From Cyclobacteriaceae bacterium HetDA_MAG_MS6 (GTDB taxonomy: Bacteria > Bacteroidota > Bacteroidia > Cytophagales > Cyclobacteriaceae): a DNA stretch of 39,584 nucleotides. The translations under genes were made by a program, and so were the position numbers. The DNA lies in contig JAHCMJ010000005.1 of NCBI GenBank assembly GCA_019192485.1, positions 1 to 39,584 on the forward strand, in the 5' to 3' direction. The notes beneath the pieces were generated by a model. The model was given only the letters and a program-made list of their open reading frames with translations. It was not told where the DNA came from and searched no databases. Positions within the stretch are counted from its first letter, which is position 1, and each line of letters begins with the position of its first letter. Of the stretch, positions 1 through 7,706 are shown piece by piece.

Positions 1-1
1 A

Positions 2-1285
2 CTGATGATAGCTACCGGTCCTCTTTTTTACGAGCACTTCTGGCATAAAAATTACCCTTACGTGGCCATGTCATTGGCAGCAATTGTAGTCAGTTATTAT
101 TTGTTTGGACTTCACAACAGCCATAGTCCTATTCATTCATTGGCGGAATACATTCAATTCATTGCTTTGCTTACCGGGCTGTATGTGGCATCTGGCGGTG
201 TGATGATCATTGTGGACCGTGAGGCTAAACCAGGCATCAATGTTGCCCTTTTAGCGGTAGGAGCTGTGATTGCCAATATCATCGGGACCACAGGCGCTTC
301 TATGTTACTTATACGTCCTTTTATCAGACTGAATAAGAATAGAATAAAGGCTTACCATGTAATCTTTTTTATATTTCTGGTCAGCAATATCGGAGGATGT
401 CTCACACCTATTGGTGATCCTCCTTTGTTCCTGGGATTTCTTAAAGGAGTCCCTTTTTTCTGGACCCTGTCGCATAATATAGTGCCCTGGGCCGTAGTGA
501 TAATAGTTTTACTGGCCATTTTCTTTTTTATAGATAGAGGCAATAAGGCAGACTATAGTTTTGGCGAAGATGATAGCGTCCCTTCAGGTCAGATAGGGGT
601 AAGAGGATCTCGGAATTTCTTCTGGCTTGCAATAGTGGTAGGTGCCGTATTCCTGGATCCTAATGTTTTTCACTGGGTGCCGGCCATTCACTACCATGGT
701 CAAAAGTTCTCATTTCTTCGAGAGATCATTATGTTGACGTGTGCGTTTCTATCATTCAAGTTTGCTGATAAACAAGCGTTAAATGGCAATGATTTCAATT
801 TCGAGCCGATCAGAGAGGTTGCTTTCATCTTTATAGGGATTTTCGGCACGATGATGCCGGCGCTCGAGCTAGTAGGCAATTATGCACAATCTCCGGAGGG
901 ATCAGAACTTATTTCGCATAATACGCTTTATTGGGGAACAGGTTTGCTTTCAGGTTTTCTAGATAATGCGCCTACCTATATCAATTTTCTCACGGCTGCG
1001 ATGGCCTCCCAAGGAGCCAGTATTTCCAATTTATCCGAGGTGATTAAGTTTTCTGAGGGAGGTTATTTCGATTCTATTCTGGATTTGCAGGCTATTTCTG
1101 TGGCGGCCGTATTTTTTGGAGCAATGACTTACATTGGCAATGGCCCTAACTTTATGGTCAAATCCATTGCTGAGCAGGTTGGTATTAAAATGCCTTCTTT
1201 CTTCGGCTATATCGTCCGATTTTCAATACCCATTCTTCTCCCTATCTTCTTCATTGTCTGGTTGATTTTCTTTGCTTTTGTTTAG
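2..1285 (+). CDS. Na+/H+ antiporter, NhaD/citrate-transporter-like (5' end outside window)
   Basis: Polytopic inner-membrane protein of about 10 hydrophobic segments over at least 427 residues. It resembles the NhaD/ArsB (ion transporter) superfamily, which exchanges Na+ for H+. The stretch NIGGCLTPIGDPPLFLGFL, with helix-breaking Gly/Pro and an Asp, matches the conserved pore motif of these transporters, and the second half carries a related NAPTYINFL segment. An ATG lies at position 5, but the frame stays open to the window edge and family members usually have some 30-40 more N-terminal residues, so the true start is probably upstream. Its TAG stop overlaps the stop of the convergent lysC by 4 bases counting both codons. 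The family is well supported; the transported ion is inferred. Confidence 0.8.
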   Translation: MMIATGPLFYEHFWHKNYPYVAMSLAAIVVSYYLFGLHNSHSPIHSLAEYIQFIALLTGLYVASGGVMIIVDREAKPGINVALLAVGAVIANIIGTTGASMLLIRPFIRLNKNRIKAYHVIFFIFLVSNIGGCLTPIGDPPLFLGFLKGVPFFWTLSHNIVPWAVVIIVLLAIFFFIDRGNKADYSFGEDDSVPSGQIGVRGSRNFFWLAIVVGAVFLDPNVFHWVPAIHYHGQKFSFLREIIMLTCAFLSFKFADKQALNGNDFNFEPIREVAFIFIGIFGTMMPALELVGNYAQSPEGSELISHNTLYWGTGLLSGFLDNAPTYINFLTAAMASQGASISNLSEVIKFSEGGYFDSILDLQAISVAAVFFGAMTYIGNGPNFMVKSIAEQVGIKMPSFFGYIVRFSIPILLPIFFIVWLIFFAFV

Positions 1286-2598
1286 AAATCAAACAGTTGG
1301 TCATTGAGGCTGATTAAAGCTTCCCTCTTATACTTAGTATCTACCAGAATGGAGATGTTGTTTCTGCTGCCACCATAAGAAATCATTCGTAGAGTGATCT
1401 CATCTAATGCCTTGAATATTTCGCGGCCTACACCCTTGTGTTCGGCAACCAGATCTCCTACTATGCAGATAATAGTCTGTTGCTCATCCACTTCTACGGT
1501 ACCATAAGGTTTTAACTCCTCAACAATTTTGCTCAGGTGTGATGGATCATCGATAGTCAGCGACACCGCGATTTCTGAGGTCGTGATCATATCTATCGAC
1601 GTCTTATACTTTTCAAACACCTCAAACACTTTTCTCATAAATCCATAAGCCATGATCATGCGGGAAGACTTGATCTTAATAGCGGTGATGCCGTCTTTCG
1701 CAGCAATCGCCTTTACGGCAGTAGGGTTTTGCTCCGAGGTGATCAACGTACCCTCAGCATCTGGCTTCATAGTGTTTTTAATGCGTACTGGTACCTTGTT
1801 TTTTTGGGCAGGAATGATACAGTTGGGGTGTAGGATTTTTGCGCCAAAGTAGGCCAGCTCTCCGGCTTCTTCAAAGGACAGTTTTGAAATGGGTTGTGTC
1901 TTTTCTACAACTCTTGGGTCGTTATTATGCATACCATCGATGTCAGTCCAAATCTGCACCTCTTCAGCTTGAATAGCAGCTCCAATCAGTGTTGCTGAAT
2001 AATCACTTCCTCCTCTTTTTAGGTTGTCAATCCCTCCAGAGATATTTCTACAGATAAACCCTTGAGTTACCAGTGTAGTTTCTTTTCTTTCCTTTAAGAT
2101 CCCGGTGATTCTCTCCGTAATCACTGGCATGTCCGGTTCACCATACTGATTGAGCGACATGAAGTCCATTGCCGGGACAAGGGCTACTTCTCTTCCTTGT
2201 TCCTTCAAGTAGGTATAAAACAGGTTGGTAGAGATCAACTCCCCCTGCACTACGATCACCTTACTGGCTTGTGGATAGTAGGGCTGGGTAATCAACTTTT
2301 TGATTTCACCCAAATATCTGTCGACGATCTCATAGCCCTTTACTTTCCCGTCTTCACTGGTAAAAAGTTCATCAACTAAGGGTTGATACGAATCCTTCAA
2401 AGCCGCTAGCTCGATAGTGGCTTCGTTTACTTGATTCTTGCGGAAGTGTTCCGTGATTTTTACTAGAACGTTCGTAGTGCCCGATACAGCGGACAGAACA
2501 ACAAACTTCTTACCCTCTGTAGCTTCAACTAATGTCGCGACGTGCTTGATACGTTCTGCTGAACCGACAGACGTACCGCCAAATTTCATTACTTTCAT
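1282..2598 (-). CDS. lysC: Aspartate kinase, monofunctional
   Basis: Phosphorylates L-aspartate to aspartyl-4-phosphate, the first step toward lysine, threonine, methionine and diaminopimelate. The N-terminal KFGGTSVG (residues 5-12) is the signature nucleotide/substrate loop of the amino-acid kinase fold. Further support is GGSDYSATLIGAA near residue 217 and WTDIDGMHNNDPR near residue 237. The last ~140 residues look like tandem ACT domains, so feedback control by an end product is likely. No homoserine dehydrogenase domain is attached, so this is not the ThrA-type fusion. Length 438 is normal. The ATG overlaps the ribH stop by four bases (ATGA), so translation is probably coupled to ribH although the pathways differ. 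No lysine riboswitch-like leader is seen. Confidence 0.95.
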   Translation of the reverse strand: MKVMKFGGTSVGSAERIKHVATLVEATEGKKFVVLSAVSGTTNVLVKITEHFRKNQVNEATIELAALKDSYQPLVDELFTSEDGKVKGYEIVDRYLGEIKKLITQPYYPQASKVIVVQGELISTNLFYTYLKEQGREVALVPAMDFMSLNQYGEPDMPVITERITGILKERKETTLVTQGFICRNISGGIDNLKRGGSDYSATLIGAAIQAEEVQIWTDIDGMHNNDPRVVEKTQPISKLSFEEAGELAYFGAKILHPNCIIPAQKNKVPVRIKNTMKPDAEGTLITSEQNPTAVKAIAAKDGITAIKIKSSRMIMAYGFMRKVFEVFEKYKTSIDMITTSEIAVSLTIDDPSHLSKIVEELKPYGTVEVDEQQTIICIVGDLVAEHKGVGREIFKALDEITLRMISYGGSRNNISILVDTKYKREALISLNDQLFDF

Positions 2599-3077
2599 CG
2601 GTTGATCATTAACATTTTTACGGCAGTGGCTGCTGCTTCGTCACCTTTGTTACCGTGCTTGCCACCAGCTCGGTCAAGCGCTTGCTTTTGGTTATTTGTG
2701 GTCAGGACTCCAAAAATGACAGGTTTATCATACTTCAGACCCACATCGGTAAGCCCATTGGCAACGGCCTGGCAGATGAAATCAAAGTGTTTTGTTTCGC
2801 CCTGAATGACACATCCCAGGCAGATCACTGCGTCGATTTCCTCGCGTTGGGCAGCCCATTGTGCGCCTAAGCTAAGCTCGAAACTTCCTGGTACATCATA
2901 GCGGATAATCTTATTGCGATCGGCTCCCAGGTCCTTTAGCGTTTGGACAGCACCTGAATACAGGGCTTCTGTAACTCCCTGATTCCACTCGGATACAACT
3001 ACAGCAAACTGGTATTGAGATACATTTTGGACACTCGCCGTTTCAAATTGACTAAGGTTTTTTTCTGAACTTGCCAT
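2595..3077 (-). CDS. ribH: 6,7-dimethyl-8-ribityllumazine synthase
   Basis: Condenses 5-amino-6-ribitylamino-uracil with 3,4-dihydroxy-2-butanone 4-phosphate to give the lumazine precursor of riboflavin; the family forms pentameric or icosahedral shells in the cytoplasm. Visible family motifs are PGSFE (63-67), GCVIQGETKHFDFIC with the catalytic His97, and a C-terminal GGKHGNKGDEAA segment. I start it at the ATG at 3077, giving 160 residues, the usual length. A longer TTG-initiated frame (3104) would run through a terminator-like hairpin and adds residues foreign to the family. The hairpin's T-run ends only four bases before this ATG, leaving no room for a separate promoter (see the leader entry). 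It is followed by lysC with a 4-base overlap. Confidence 0.95.
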   Translation of the reverse strand: MASSEKNLSQFETASVQNVSQYQFAVVVSEWNQGVTEALYSGAVQTLKDLGADRNKIIRYDVPGSFELSLGAQWAAQREEIDAVICLGCVIQGETKHFDFICQAVANGLTDVGLKYDKPVIFGVLTTNNQKQALDRAGGKHGNKGDEAAATAVKMLMINR

Positions 3078-3081
3078 AAAC

Positions 3082-3139
3082 AAAAAAAGGGATAAAGCGC
3101 TCAACCTTATCCCCTCAATATTTTATTGTTAAAGGTTGA
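3082..3139 (-). promoter_or_regulatory. Terminator/antiterminator leader between the TPR gene and ribH
   Basis: On the minus strand a 7-bp stem (GGGATAA, 3113-3107, with TTATCCC, 3095-3089) is followed at once by seven T (3088-3082), a textbook intrinsic terminator. It can be outcompeted: TCAACCTT (3139-3132), lying directly after the TPR stop codon, is perfectly complementary to AAGGTTGA (3108-3101), which covers the terminator loop and the end of its 5' arm. An inner CAATA-AAA-TATTG hairpin (3128-3116) could stack inside this alternative fold. This suggests attenuation of ribH-lysC read-through. The alternative is a plain terminator with ribH served by an unseen promoter. Confidence 0.55.
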
Positions 3140-3844
3140 TTATTCTACAGACAGGCCTTCTAGCCTGGATTTCTGTTTATATGCTTCCTGGGTCAAGTTG
3201 GAACTGAAGAAGTCGTCAATGATTCGTTGGTAAGCAGCGGCGGCCTTTTCCAGATCACCTTGTTCTTCAAATGCAATAGCCAACTTTTTCAAATAGATAG
3301 GGGTGAATTCTTTGTTAGGCTTGTAATCAACAGCCTTGCCATAGAATGATGCGGCATTGCTGAAATCATCCTGCTCCATATAGGCATCGCCAATCAGAGA
3401 GTAGGCACGAGCTTGTACCAGGTAATCGTTGCTACTGAAATCGGTTAAGTACCGAACAGCATTGTCATAATCGCTCAGTAACAAATAGGTAGATCCGGCA
3501 TAGAAACTGGCCAGGTTTGCTGCCTCAGTACCACCATAGAGATCTATAATGTCCAAAAAACCATAGTTATTACCATCACCATTCAATGCTTTGCCCAAAC
3601 TATCCGCCTCAAAGTAGTAGACCGCTTGAAACATTTCAAGTTGAGCTTCTGCGTTGTTTGAGGTCACTTGGTAACGGTAGAAGGCGAGTGCAGCAATGAT
3701 GAGTGCTATTACCCCACCAATACCAAAGACAATATTTTGATTTCGCTTGTTGTTAAAAAACTCTTCTGCTTTGCTAACAAGTACATCCGGGTTCTCCATC
3801 ACGTCCAGACCCTCATTCGCCGGCTTTTGTTTCGTCTTCGCCAT
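3140..3844 (-). CDS. Membrane-anchored tetratricopeptide-repeat protein
   Basis: A 234-residue protein with a short cytoplasmic N-terminus, one transmembrane helix at about residues 38-57 (NIVFGIGGVIALIIAALAFY), and a periplasmic region with several TPR-like helix pairs, for example QARAYSLIGDAYMEQDDFSNAASFYGKA repeats around residues 145-225. The topology resembles YfgM/BamD-like tetratricopeptide scaffold proteins of the cell envelope, but no specific partner can be named. It has its own promoter box (TATCTTTG on the minus strand) 33 bases or less upstream and lies 54 bases downstream of pdhA. It is followed by the ribH leader hairpin. TPR identity is clear; function is not. Confidence 0.8.
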   Translation of the reverse strand: MAKTKQKPANEGLDVMENPDVLVSKAEEFFNNKRNQNIVFGIGGVIALIIAALAFYRYQVTSNNAEAQLEMFQAVYYFEADSLGKALNGDGNNYGFLDIIDLYGGTEAANLASFYAGSTYLLLSDYDNAVRYLTDFSSNDYLVQARAYSLIGDAYMEQDDFSNAASFYGKAVDYKPNKEFTPIYLKKLAIAFEEQGDLEKAAAAYQRIIDDFFSSNLTQEAYKQKSRLEGLSVE

Positions 3845-3869
3845 TGTAGCTCTATAAATTTTGAGGACG

Positions 3870-3877
3870 CAAAGATA
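3870..3877 (-). promoter_or_regulatory. Candidate -7 box (TATCTTTG) for the TPR gene
   Basis: TATCTTTG on the minus strand matches the Bacteroidota -7 consensus TAnnTTTG exactly and lies 25 bases upstream of the TPR protein ATG at 3844, in the 54-base gap after pdhA. A convincing -33 TTG is not seen. This would give the TPR-ribH-lysC unit its own transcription start independent of pdhA. Confidence 0.5.
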
Positions 3878-3898
3878 AAATTTTTAAGGAGAAATCCA

Positions 3899-4927
3899 TT
3901 AATCCGTGATAAACGGATAGTTGGCATCCATATAAACATCGGTGTAGGCATGATCAGCTGGAGGGAATTCGGATTCCTCTGCAAATTTTACACTTTCCAT
4001 CACCTGCTCTTTGAGTCGAGTGTCCAGGGCTTTGAGGTCTGCCTCAGACGCATACTTTTTCTTTAAGATAGTTTGTTTGACTTGCTCAATAGGATCACGA
4101 CCTTTATACTCTTCTACTTCTTCTTTGGTCCTGTACTTGGCCGGGTCAGACATTGAGTGTCCTTTGTATCGATAGGTTCTAAACTCTAGAAGTGAAGGTC
4201 CTTCTCCTTTTCGAGCTCTATCAGCAGCCTCAGAAACAGCCAAATGCACTTCCTCTACACTCATGGCATCAACAGGTTTTGATGGCATGTCATAAGCATA
4301 GCCCAGCTTATATAGTTCTGTGACATTAGATGTTCGTGCCACTGAGGTTCCCATGGCGTAGCCATTATTTTCAATCACGAAGATGGTAGGCATTTTGAGC
4401 GTCATCGCCATATTGAGTGCTTCGTGAAAAGCACCTTGTCTCACAGCACCATCACCCATATAACACATGCATACTTTGCCGCTATCTAAATACATTTCCG
4501 CAAATCCTATCCCAGCTCCAAGTGGAACCTGCGCGCCTACAATACCATGACCTCCCATGAATCCACGCTCCTTGTCAAACATGTGCATGGAGCCGCCTTT
4601 TCCTTTGGAAACTCCGGTCACTTTACCAAAAAGCTCAGCCATGATATATTTAGGATCTGTACCCAGCGCAATTGGATGAGCATGATCTCTGTATGCGGTG
4701 ATGTACTTGTCGCCCTTAGTCAAGGCTGACACTGATCCAGCAGCACAAGCTTCCTGACCTATATATAGATGGCAAAACCCACGGATCTTTTGTTGGCCAT
4801 AGAGCTGCCCTGCTTTCTCCTCAAACCTTCTCATCAATAGCATGGATTCATACCATTCCATGTAAGTTTCTTTTGAAAACTCTGCTTTCTTTGAAGTACT
4901 GGACTTAGCTTTTGTTTTAGTTGCCAT
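3899..4927 (-). CDS. pdhA: Pyruvate dehydrogenase E1 component, alpha subunit
   Basis: Thiamine-diphosphate subunit that decarboxylates pyruvate and passes the acetyl group to the lipoyl E2; it works as an alpha2beta2 tetramer in the cytoplasmic pyruvate dehydrogenase complex. The ThDP motif is visible as GDG (158-160) followed by NN (187-188). The phosphorylation-loop sequence YRYKGHSMSDP (252-262) and the GGSMHMFD segment near residue 111 are typical of PDH E1 alpha. Length 342 is normal. The first 17 residues are Lys/Ser/Thr rich. E1 beta and E2 are not in the window. Uniquely here, the ATG is preceded by a full Shine-Dalgarno sequence, AAAGGAGG, nine bases away. A branched-chain 2-oxoacid E1 alpha is less likely given the PDH-like loop. 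Confidence 0.92.
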   Translation of the reverse strand: MATKTKAKSSTSKKAEFSKETYMEWYESMLLMRRFEEKAGQLYGQQKIRGFCHLYIGQEACAAGSVSALTKGDKYITAYRDHAHPIALGTDPKYIMAELFGKVTGVSKGKGGSMHMFDKERGFMGGHGIVGAQVPLGAGIGFAEMYLDSGKVCMCYMGDGAVRQGAFHEALNMAMTLKMPTIFVIENNGYAMGTSVARTSNVTELYKLGYAYDMPSKPVDAMSVEEVHLAVSEAADRARKGEGPSLLEFRTYRYKGHSMSDPAKYRTKEEVEEYKGRDPIEQVKQTILKKKYASEADLKALDTRLKEQVMESVKFAEESEFPPADHAYTDVYMDANYPFITD

Positions 4928-4936
4928 AAGCGTAAA

Positions 4937-4944
4937 CCTCCTTT
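4937..4944 (-). promoter_or_regulatory. Strong Shine-Dalgarno (AAAGGAGG) of pdhA
   Basis: AAAGGAGG on the minus strand ends nine bases before the pdhA ATG at 4927. It is exceptional: other starts in the window are preceded by A/T-rich sequence, as is usual in Bacteroidota, whose ribosomes seldom use this pairing. Confidence 0.7.
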
Positions 4945-4955
4945 AGGATATTATT

Positions 4956-4963
4956 TAGTTTTG
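4956..4963 (+). promoter_or_regulatory. Candidate -7 box (TAGTTTTG) for recF
   Basis: TAGTTTTG matches TAnnTTTG and lies 61 bases before the recF ATG in the 97-base divergent gap between pdhA and recF. No TTG at the expected -33 distance is seen, so this is a weak call. Confidence 0.3.
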
Positions 4964-5015
4964 TGCGCCCTAAACTCGTCGAGGGAGCGAAATTAAAGTT
5001 AAAATGCTTGCTCAG

Positions 5016-5023
5016 CAAAATTA
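5016..5023 (-). promoter_or_regulatory. Candidate -7 box (TAATTTTG) for pdhA
   Basis: TAATTTTG on the minus strand matches TAnnTTTG and sits directly before the recF start codon. It would start a pdhA transcript with a leader of about 80 bases. With the opposite box at 4956-4963, the two divergent transcripts would overlap by roughly 40 bases. No -33 element was found. Confidence 0.3.
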
Positions 5024-5024
5024 A

Positions 5025-6125
5025 ATGACCGTCGACATCCTGAAACTTCAGCATTTCAAAAACTATGAAAGTGCGACTGTCAGCTTTTCGCCTGGGATCA
5101 ATTGTCTTGTAGGTCTGAACGGTGCAGGTAAAACGAATTTACTTGATGCACTACACTACCTAGCATTCTCAAAAAGTGCGTTTTTACCTACTGATCTACA
5201 AAACATCCAAGATGGCCAGCAATACTTTTTGGTAGACGGTACTTTCGCAGAAAACACCTTAACCATAAAGTGTTACCAGGAAAAAAGAAAAAAGAAGCAG
5301 TTCAAAGTTGATGATCAGGAAGTCAGTAGTGTGACTGACCTGCTCGGTCGCATTCCAATGGTTTTGACAACACCTTACGATTCGGCTATTATTCGTGAGG
5401 GAGGAGAAGTACGACGAAAATTTGCGAATGGAGCGATCTCTCAACACGATCCTGATTTTTTGCAGGTATTGATCCATTACCGACGAACACTCAGGCAAAG
5501 AAACAGCTTCTTAAAGTCAATCAACGGTAGTTTGAATGCTAAAAACGAGCAGCTGTTGGAACTGTACGATGACAAGCTCATTTCACTTTCTAAAACGATC
5601 TCAACTAAGCGAGCTTCATTCATCCTGGATTTTTATCCCTGTTTTGAGCACAATTACAACCTAATTGCAGATGCTCAAGACAAGACATCTATCGCATTTG
5701 AGAGTGATGCGCTGAAAAAAGATTTTGAGCAGGTCTTTCGATCATCGAGGGAACGTGACTTGATCTTGCAAAGAACTAATATTGGCTCCCACAAAGATGA
5801 CTTTACCTTTCTTCTCAAGGGGGAGCCACTTAAGAAATATGGTTCTCAAGGTCAACAAAAGTCTTTTCTCATCGCATTGCGCTTGGCCCAATACGATTAC
5901 TTATATCAAAAAATGAGTAATAAGCCTATTCTCCTACTCGATGATATCTTTGACAAGCTCGATGATGAGCGGATTGAAAGGTTGGCCGCATTGCTGGCAG
6001 AAGAGGATCGATTTGGGCAGGTCATTATCACTGATGCCAGAAAAGAACGATCAAAGCAGGTTTTTAAGAAATACAGGCAGACACAATTTTTTGAAGTGAT
6101 AAATGGAGAACTTGCAAAAGCATGA
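5025..6125 (+). CDS. recF: DNA replication/repair protein RecF
   Basis: SMC-like ATPase that loads RecA onto gapped DNA with RecO and RecR. The Walker A loop GLNGAGKTN is at residues 30-38, the ABC-type signature YGSQGQQKS at 272-280 and Walker B PILLLDDIFDKLDD from 301. The D-loop and the Q-loop-like GSHKDDF region (254-260) are also present. Length 366 is normal. The ATG at 5025 starts the universal N-terminal pattern of a short strand followed by LxxFKNYE. It overlaps the next gene (DUF721) by four bases (ATGA), an arrangement common in Bacteroidota. dnaA and dnaN are not adjacent. Confidence 0.95.
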   Translation: MTVDILKLQHFKNYESATVSFSPGINCLVGLNGAGKTNLLDALHYLAFSKSAFLPTDLQNIQDGQQYFLVDGTFAENTLTIKCYQEKRKKKQFKVDDQEVSSVTDLLGRIPMVLTTPYDSAIIREGGEVRRKFANGAISQHDPDFLQVLIHYRRTLRQRNSFLKSINGSLNAKNEQLLELYDDKLISLSKTISTKRASFILDFYPCFEHNYNLIADAQDKTSIAFESDALKKDFEQVFRSSRERDLILQRTNIGSHKDDFTFLLKGEPLKKYGSQGQQKSFLIALRLAQYDYLYQKMSNKPILLLDDIFDKLDDERIERLAALLAEEDRFGQVIITDARKERSKQVFKKYRQTQFFEVINGELAKA

Positions 6126-6412
6126 GTGAAGACCCTATCAAAAGTTTTAAAAAGGCCTTTAATCATTTTCTCGAGGAAGAGAATATAAGCCAGAGCTACA
6201 AAGAGCGGTTGCTCATTAGCTCCTGGGGCAAGATCATGGGCAAGCCTATAGCGAGCCGTACTTCCAAGATTTTCATCAAGGACCGAGTGATGTTTGTCAA
6301 ATTGACATCCGCACCTCTCAAGCAGGAGATGACGATTTCAAAGGCTAAAATCCTTGCCCTGCTGGAAAAAGAAATGGACGAGAAAGTGGTGGAAGATGTG
6401 AGGTTTTTGTAG
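6122..6412 (+). CDS. DUF721 (DciA-like) protein
   Basis: A 96-residue protein whose core, with SWGKIMGKPIASRTSKIFIKDRVMFVKLTSAPLKQEM-like organisation at about residues 38-75, matches the DUF721 family. DciA, a DUF721 member, loads or assists the replicative helicase DnaB in bacteria without DnaC. This short Bacteroidota version is the bare domain; a role in helicase loading is inferred from the family and from the coupling to recF, whose stop codon overlaps its ATG. It is followed by 67 bases without a clear terminator, though a near-palindrome AAGTTGAACAACTT lies at about 6436-6449. Confidence 0.75.
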   Translation: MSEDPIKSFKKAFNHFLEEENISQSYKERLLISSWGKIMGKPIASRTSKIFIKDRVMFVKLTSAPLKQEMTISKAKILALLEKEMDEKVVEDVRFL

Positions 6413-6479
6413 AAAATTAAACCATTGCTTGCGAGAAGTTGAACAACTTACTAATTTCATTTTCTCACCGTTAAAATAA

Positions 6480-7685
6480 ATGATAATGAAAAAAGTATTC
6501 GCCTTGATCTTGCTCACTTTCACATTAAAAATTAATGCTCAAAATGTAGGATGGTTTTATGGATCGCTGGACGGTTCGGAAGTTATAGATTTGCAATTAG
6601 GTGCTAGAAACAATGGCACTCAAAAGATATTTAATATTCTTTCAAGCTACATAAATGGTCAAAGCTACCTTACTACAAATACATCTGCATGGGCAAGTTG
6701 GAATATTCTGACCAGGGGTAGCTCCACCGGTCTTAAAAGTATATTTCGTGTTGGAGGTTCTGGAAGCTCAGGGCATTCAATAGTACTTTACGATAAGGAT
6801 GACGGCTCAACTGCCAACGTTTATTTCAATTCCAATGGAGACTCCTTTCTATCCGAGGGAAATTTTGGCATTGGGACTAATGCTCCATCGAACTTATTAG
6901 AGATTAAAAGTTCCTCAGGTAGTATTAACGCGGCAGTTGAGAGTGAGAATGACCAGAATGTTTCAAGCTTTCTTTACACAGGGCGATCTGGTAACTCTGG
7001 TATTGCAGGTAAAACTGTCGTGGAAAATGCCTTAGGCAACTCGATCCTGCTCAACCCGTCTAATGGCAATGTGGGGATAGGGACACTTAGTCCCTCGGCG
7101 AGACTTGATGTTGCCGGTGACCTCCACCTAAGCGGTGGATTGATCCAGTTTAATAGAGTTTATGAAAACTTTGGGAATGTCCTGAATCTAAGGACAATGG
7201 ATAACAATCAATTTGGGGATTTTAGATTTGAAGCCGAACGGACAGATGATGGCCAAGTGAGAAAGCTAATGTATCTGGATGGCGGTCGTGGCGGTCTCGG
7301 TATTGGCACCGAAAATGTACCAGATGGATATCGATTAGCTGTAGATGGAAAAGGAATTTTTGAGGAAGTGAAGGTGCAAATTTCACAGGAATGGCCTGAT
7401 TACGTTTTTGAAAATGACTATGATTTGATGTCTTTAGAGAGGACAGAGCATTATATTATTGAAAATCGACATTTGCCCGAAATGCCCTCTAAAGATGAAG
7501 TAGTGGAGAGTGGAATAGATATTGGGGATATGAATGTCCGTCTTTTAAAAAAAATAGAAGAACTGACATTACACCAAATTTCACTTCTCAAGGAATTGAA
7601 GTCTCAAAGGAATAGAATCGAACATCTTGAAAAGAATATCGAAGAACTATCTGCAGAATTGAAGGTGTCTCAAATCAAGCATTAG
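6480..7685 (+). CDS. Secreted tail-fibre-like protein with C-terminal coiled coil
   Basis: A 401-residue protein with a signal peptide (KKVFALILLTFTLKINAQ). It then has a Ser/Gly/Asn-rich beta region with recurring GNFGIGTNAPSNLLEIKS and GNVGIGTLSPSARLDVAG units, as seen in trimeric phage-tail-fibre-like proteins of Bacteroidota. The segment EHYIIENRHLPEMPSKDEV near residue 322 and a terminal heptad-repeat coiled coil (about 350-395) resemble the region following such fibres; I see no S74 autoprotease dyad. It could be a trimeric surface or secreted adhesin, but no function is proven. ATG occurs at 6480 and 6486; the second gives the more typical MKK start. It sits alone between DUF721 and the convergent DUF6048 gene. 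Confidence 0.65.
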   Translation: MIMKKVFALILLTFTLKINAQNVGWFYGSLDGSEVIDLQLGARNNGTQKIFNILSSYINGQSYLTTNTSAWASWNILTRGSSTGLKSIFRVGGSGSSGHSIVLYDKDDGSTANVYFNSNGDSFLSEGNFGIGTNAPSNLLEIKSSSGSINAAVESENDQNVSSFLYTGRSGNSGIAGKTVVENALGNSILLNPSNGNVGIGTLSPSARLDVAGDLHLSGGLIQFNRVYENFGNVLNLRTMDNNQFGDFRFEAERTDDGQVRKLMYLDGGRGGLGIGTENVPDGYRLAVDGKGIFEEVKVQISQEWPDYVFENDYDLMSLERTEHYIIENRHLPEMPSKDEVVESGIDIGDMNVRLLKKIEELTLHQISLLKELKSQRNRIEHLEKNIEELSAELKVSQIKH

Positions 7686-7706
7686 TACATCTTCAGTTTT
7701 GCCATA

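Noticed and set aside
3078-3104. TTG-initiated longer form of ribH
   Set aside because: It would translate through the terminator hairpin and T-run and adds residues not seen in lumazine synthases.
1282-3139. FMN or lysine riboswitch controlling ribH/lysC
   Set aside because: The leader is only about 60 bases and lacks the multi-helix junction and conserved elements of either class.
3668-4066. 132-codon plus-strand frame across the TPR/pdhA junction
   Set aside because: It is antisense to two well-identified genes and its product resembles nothing.
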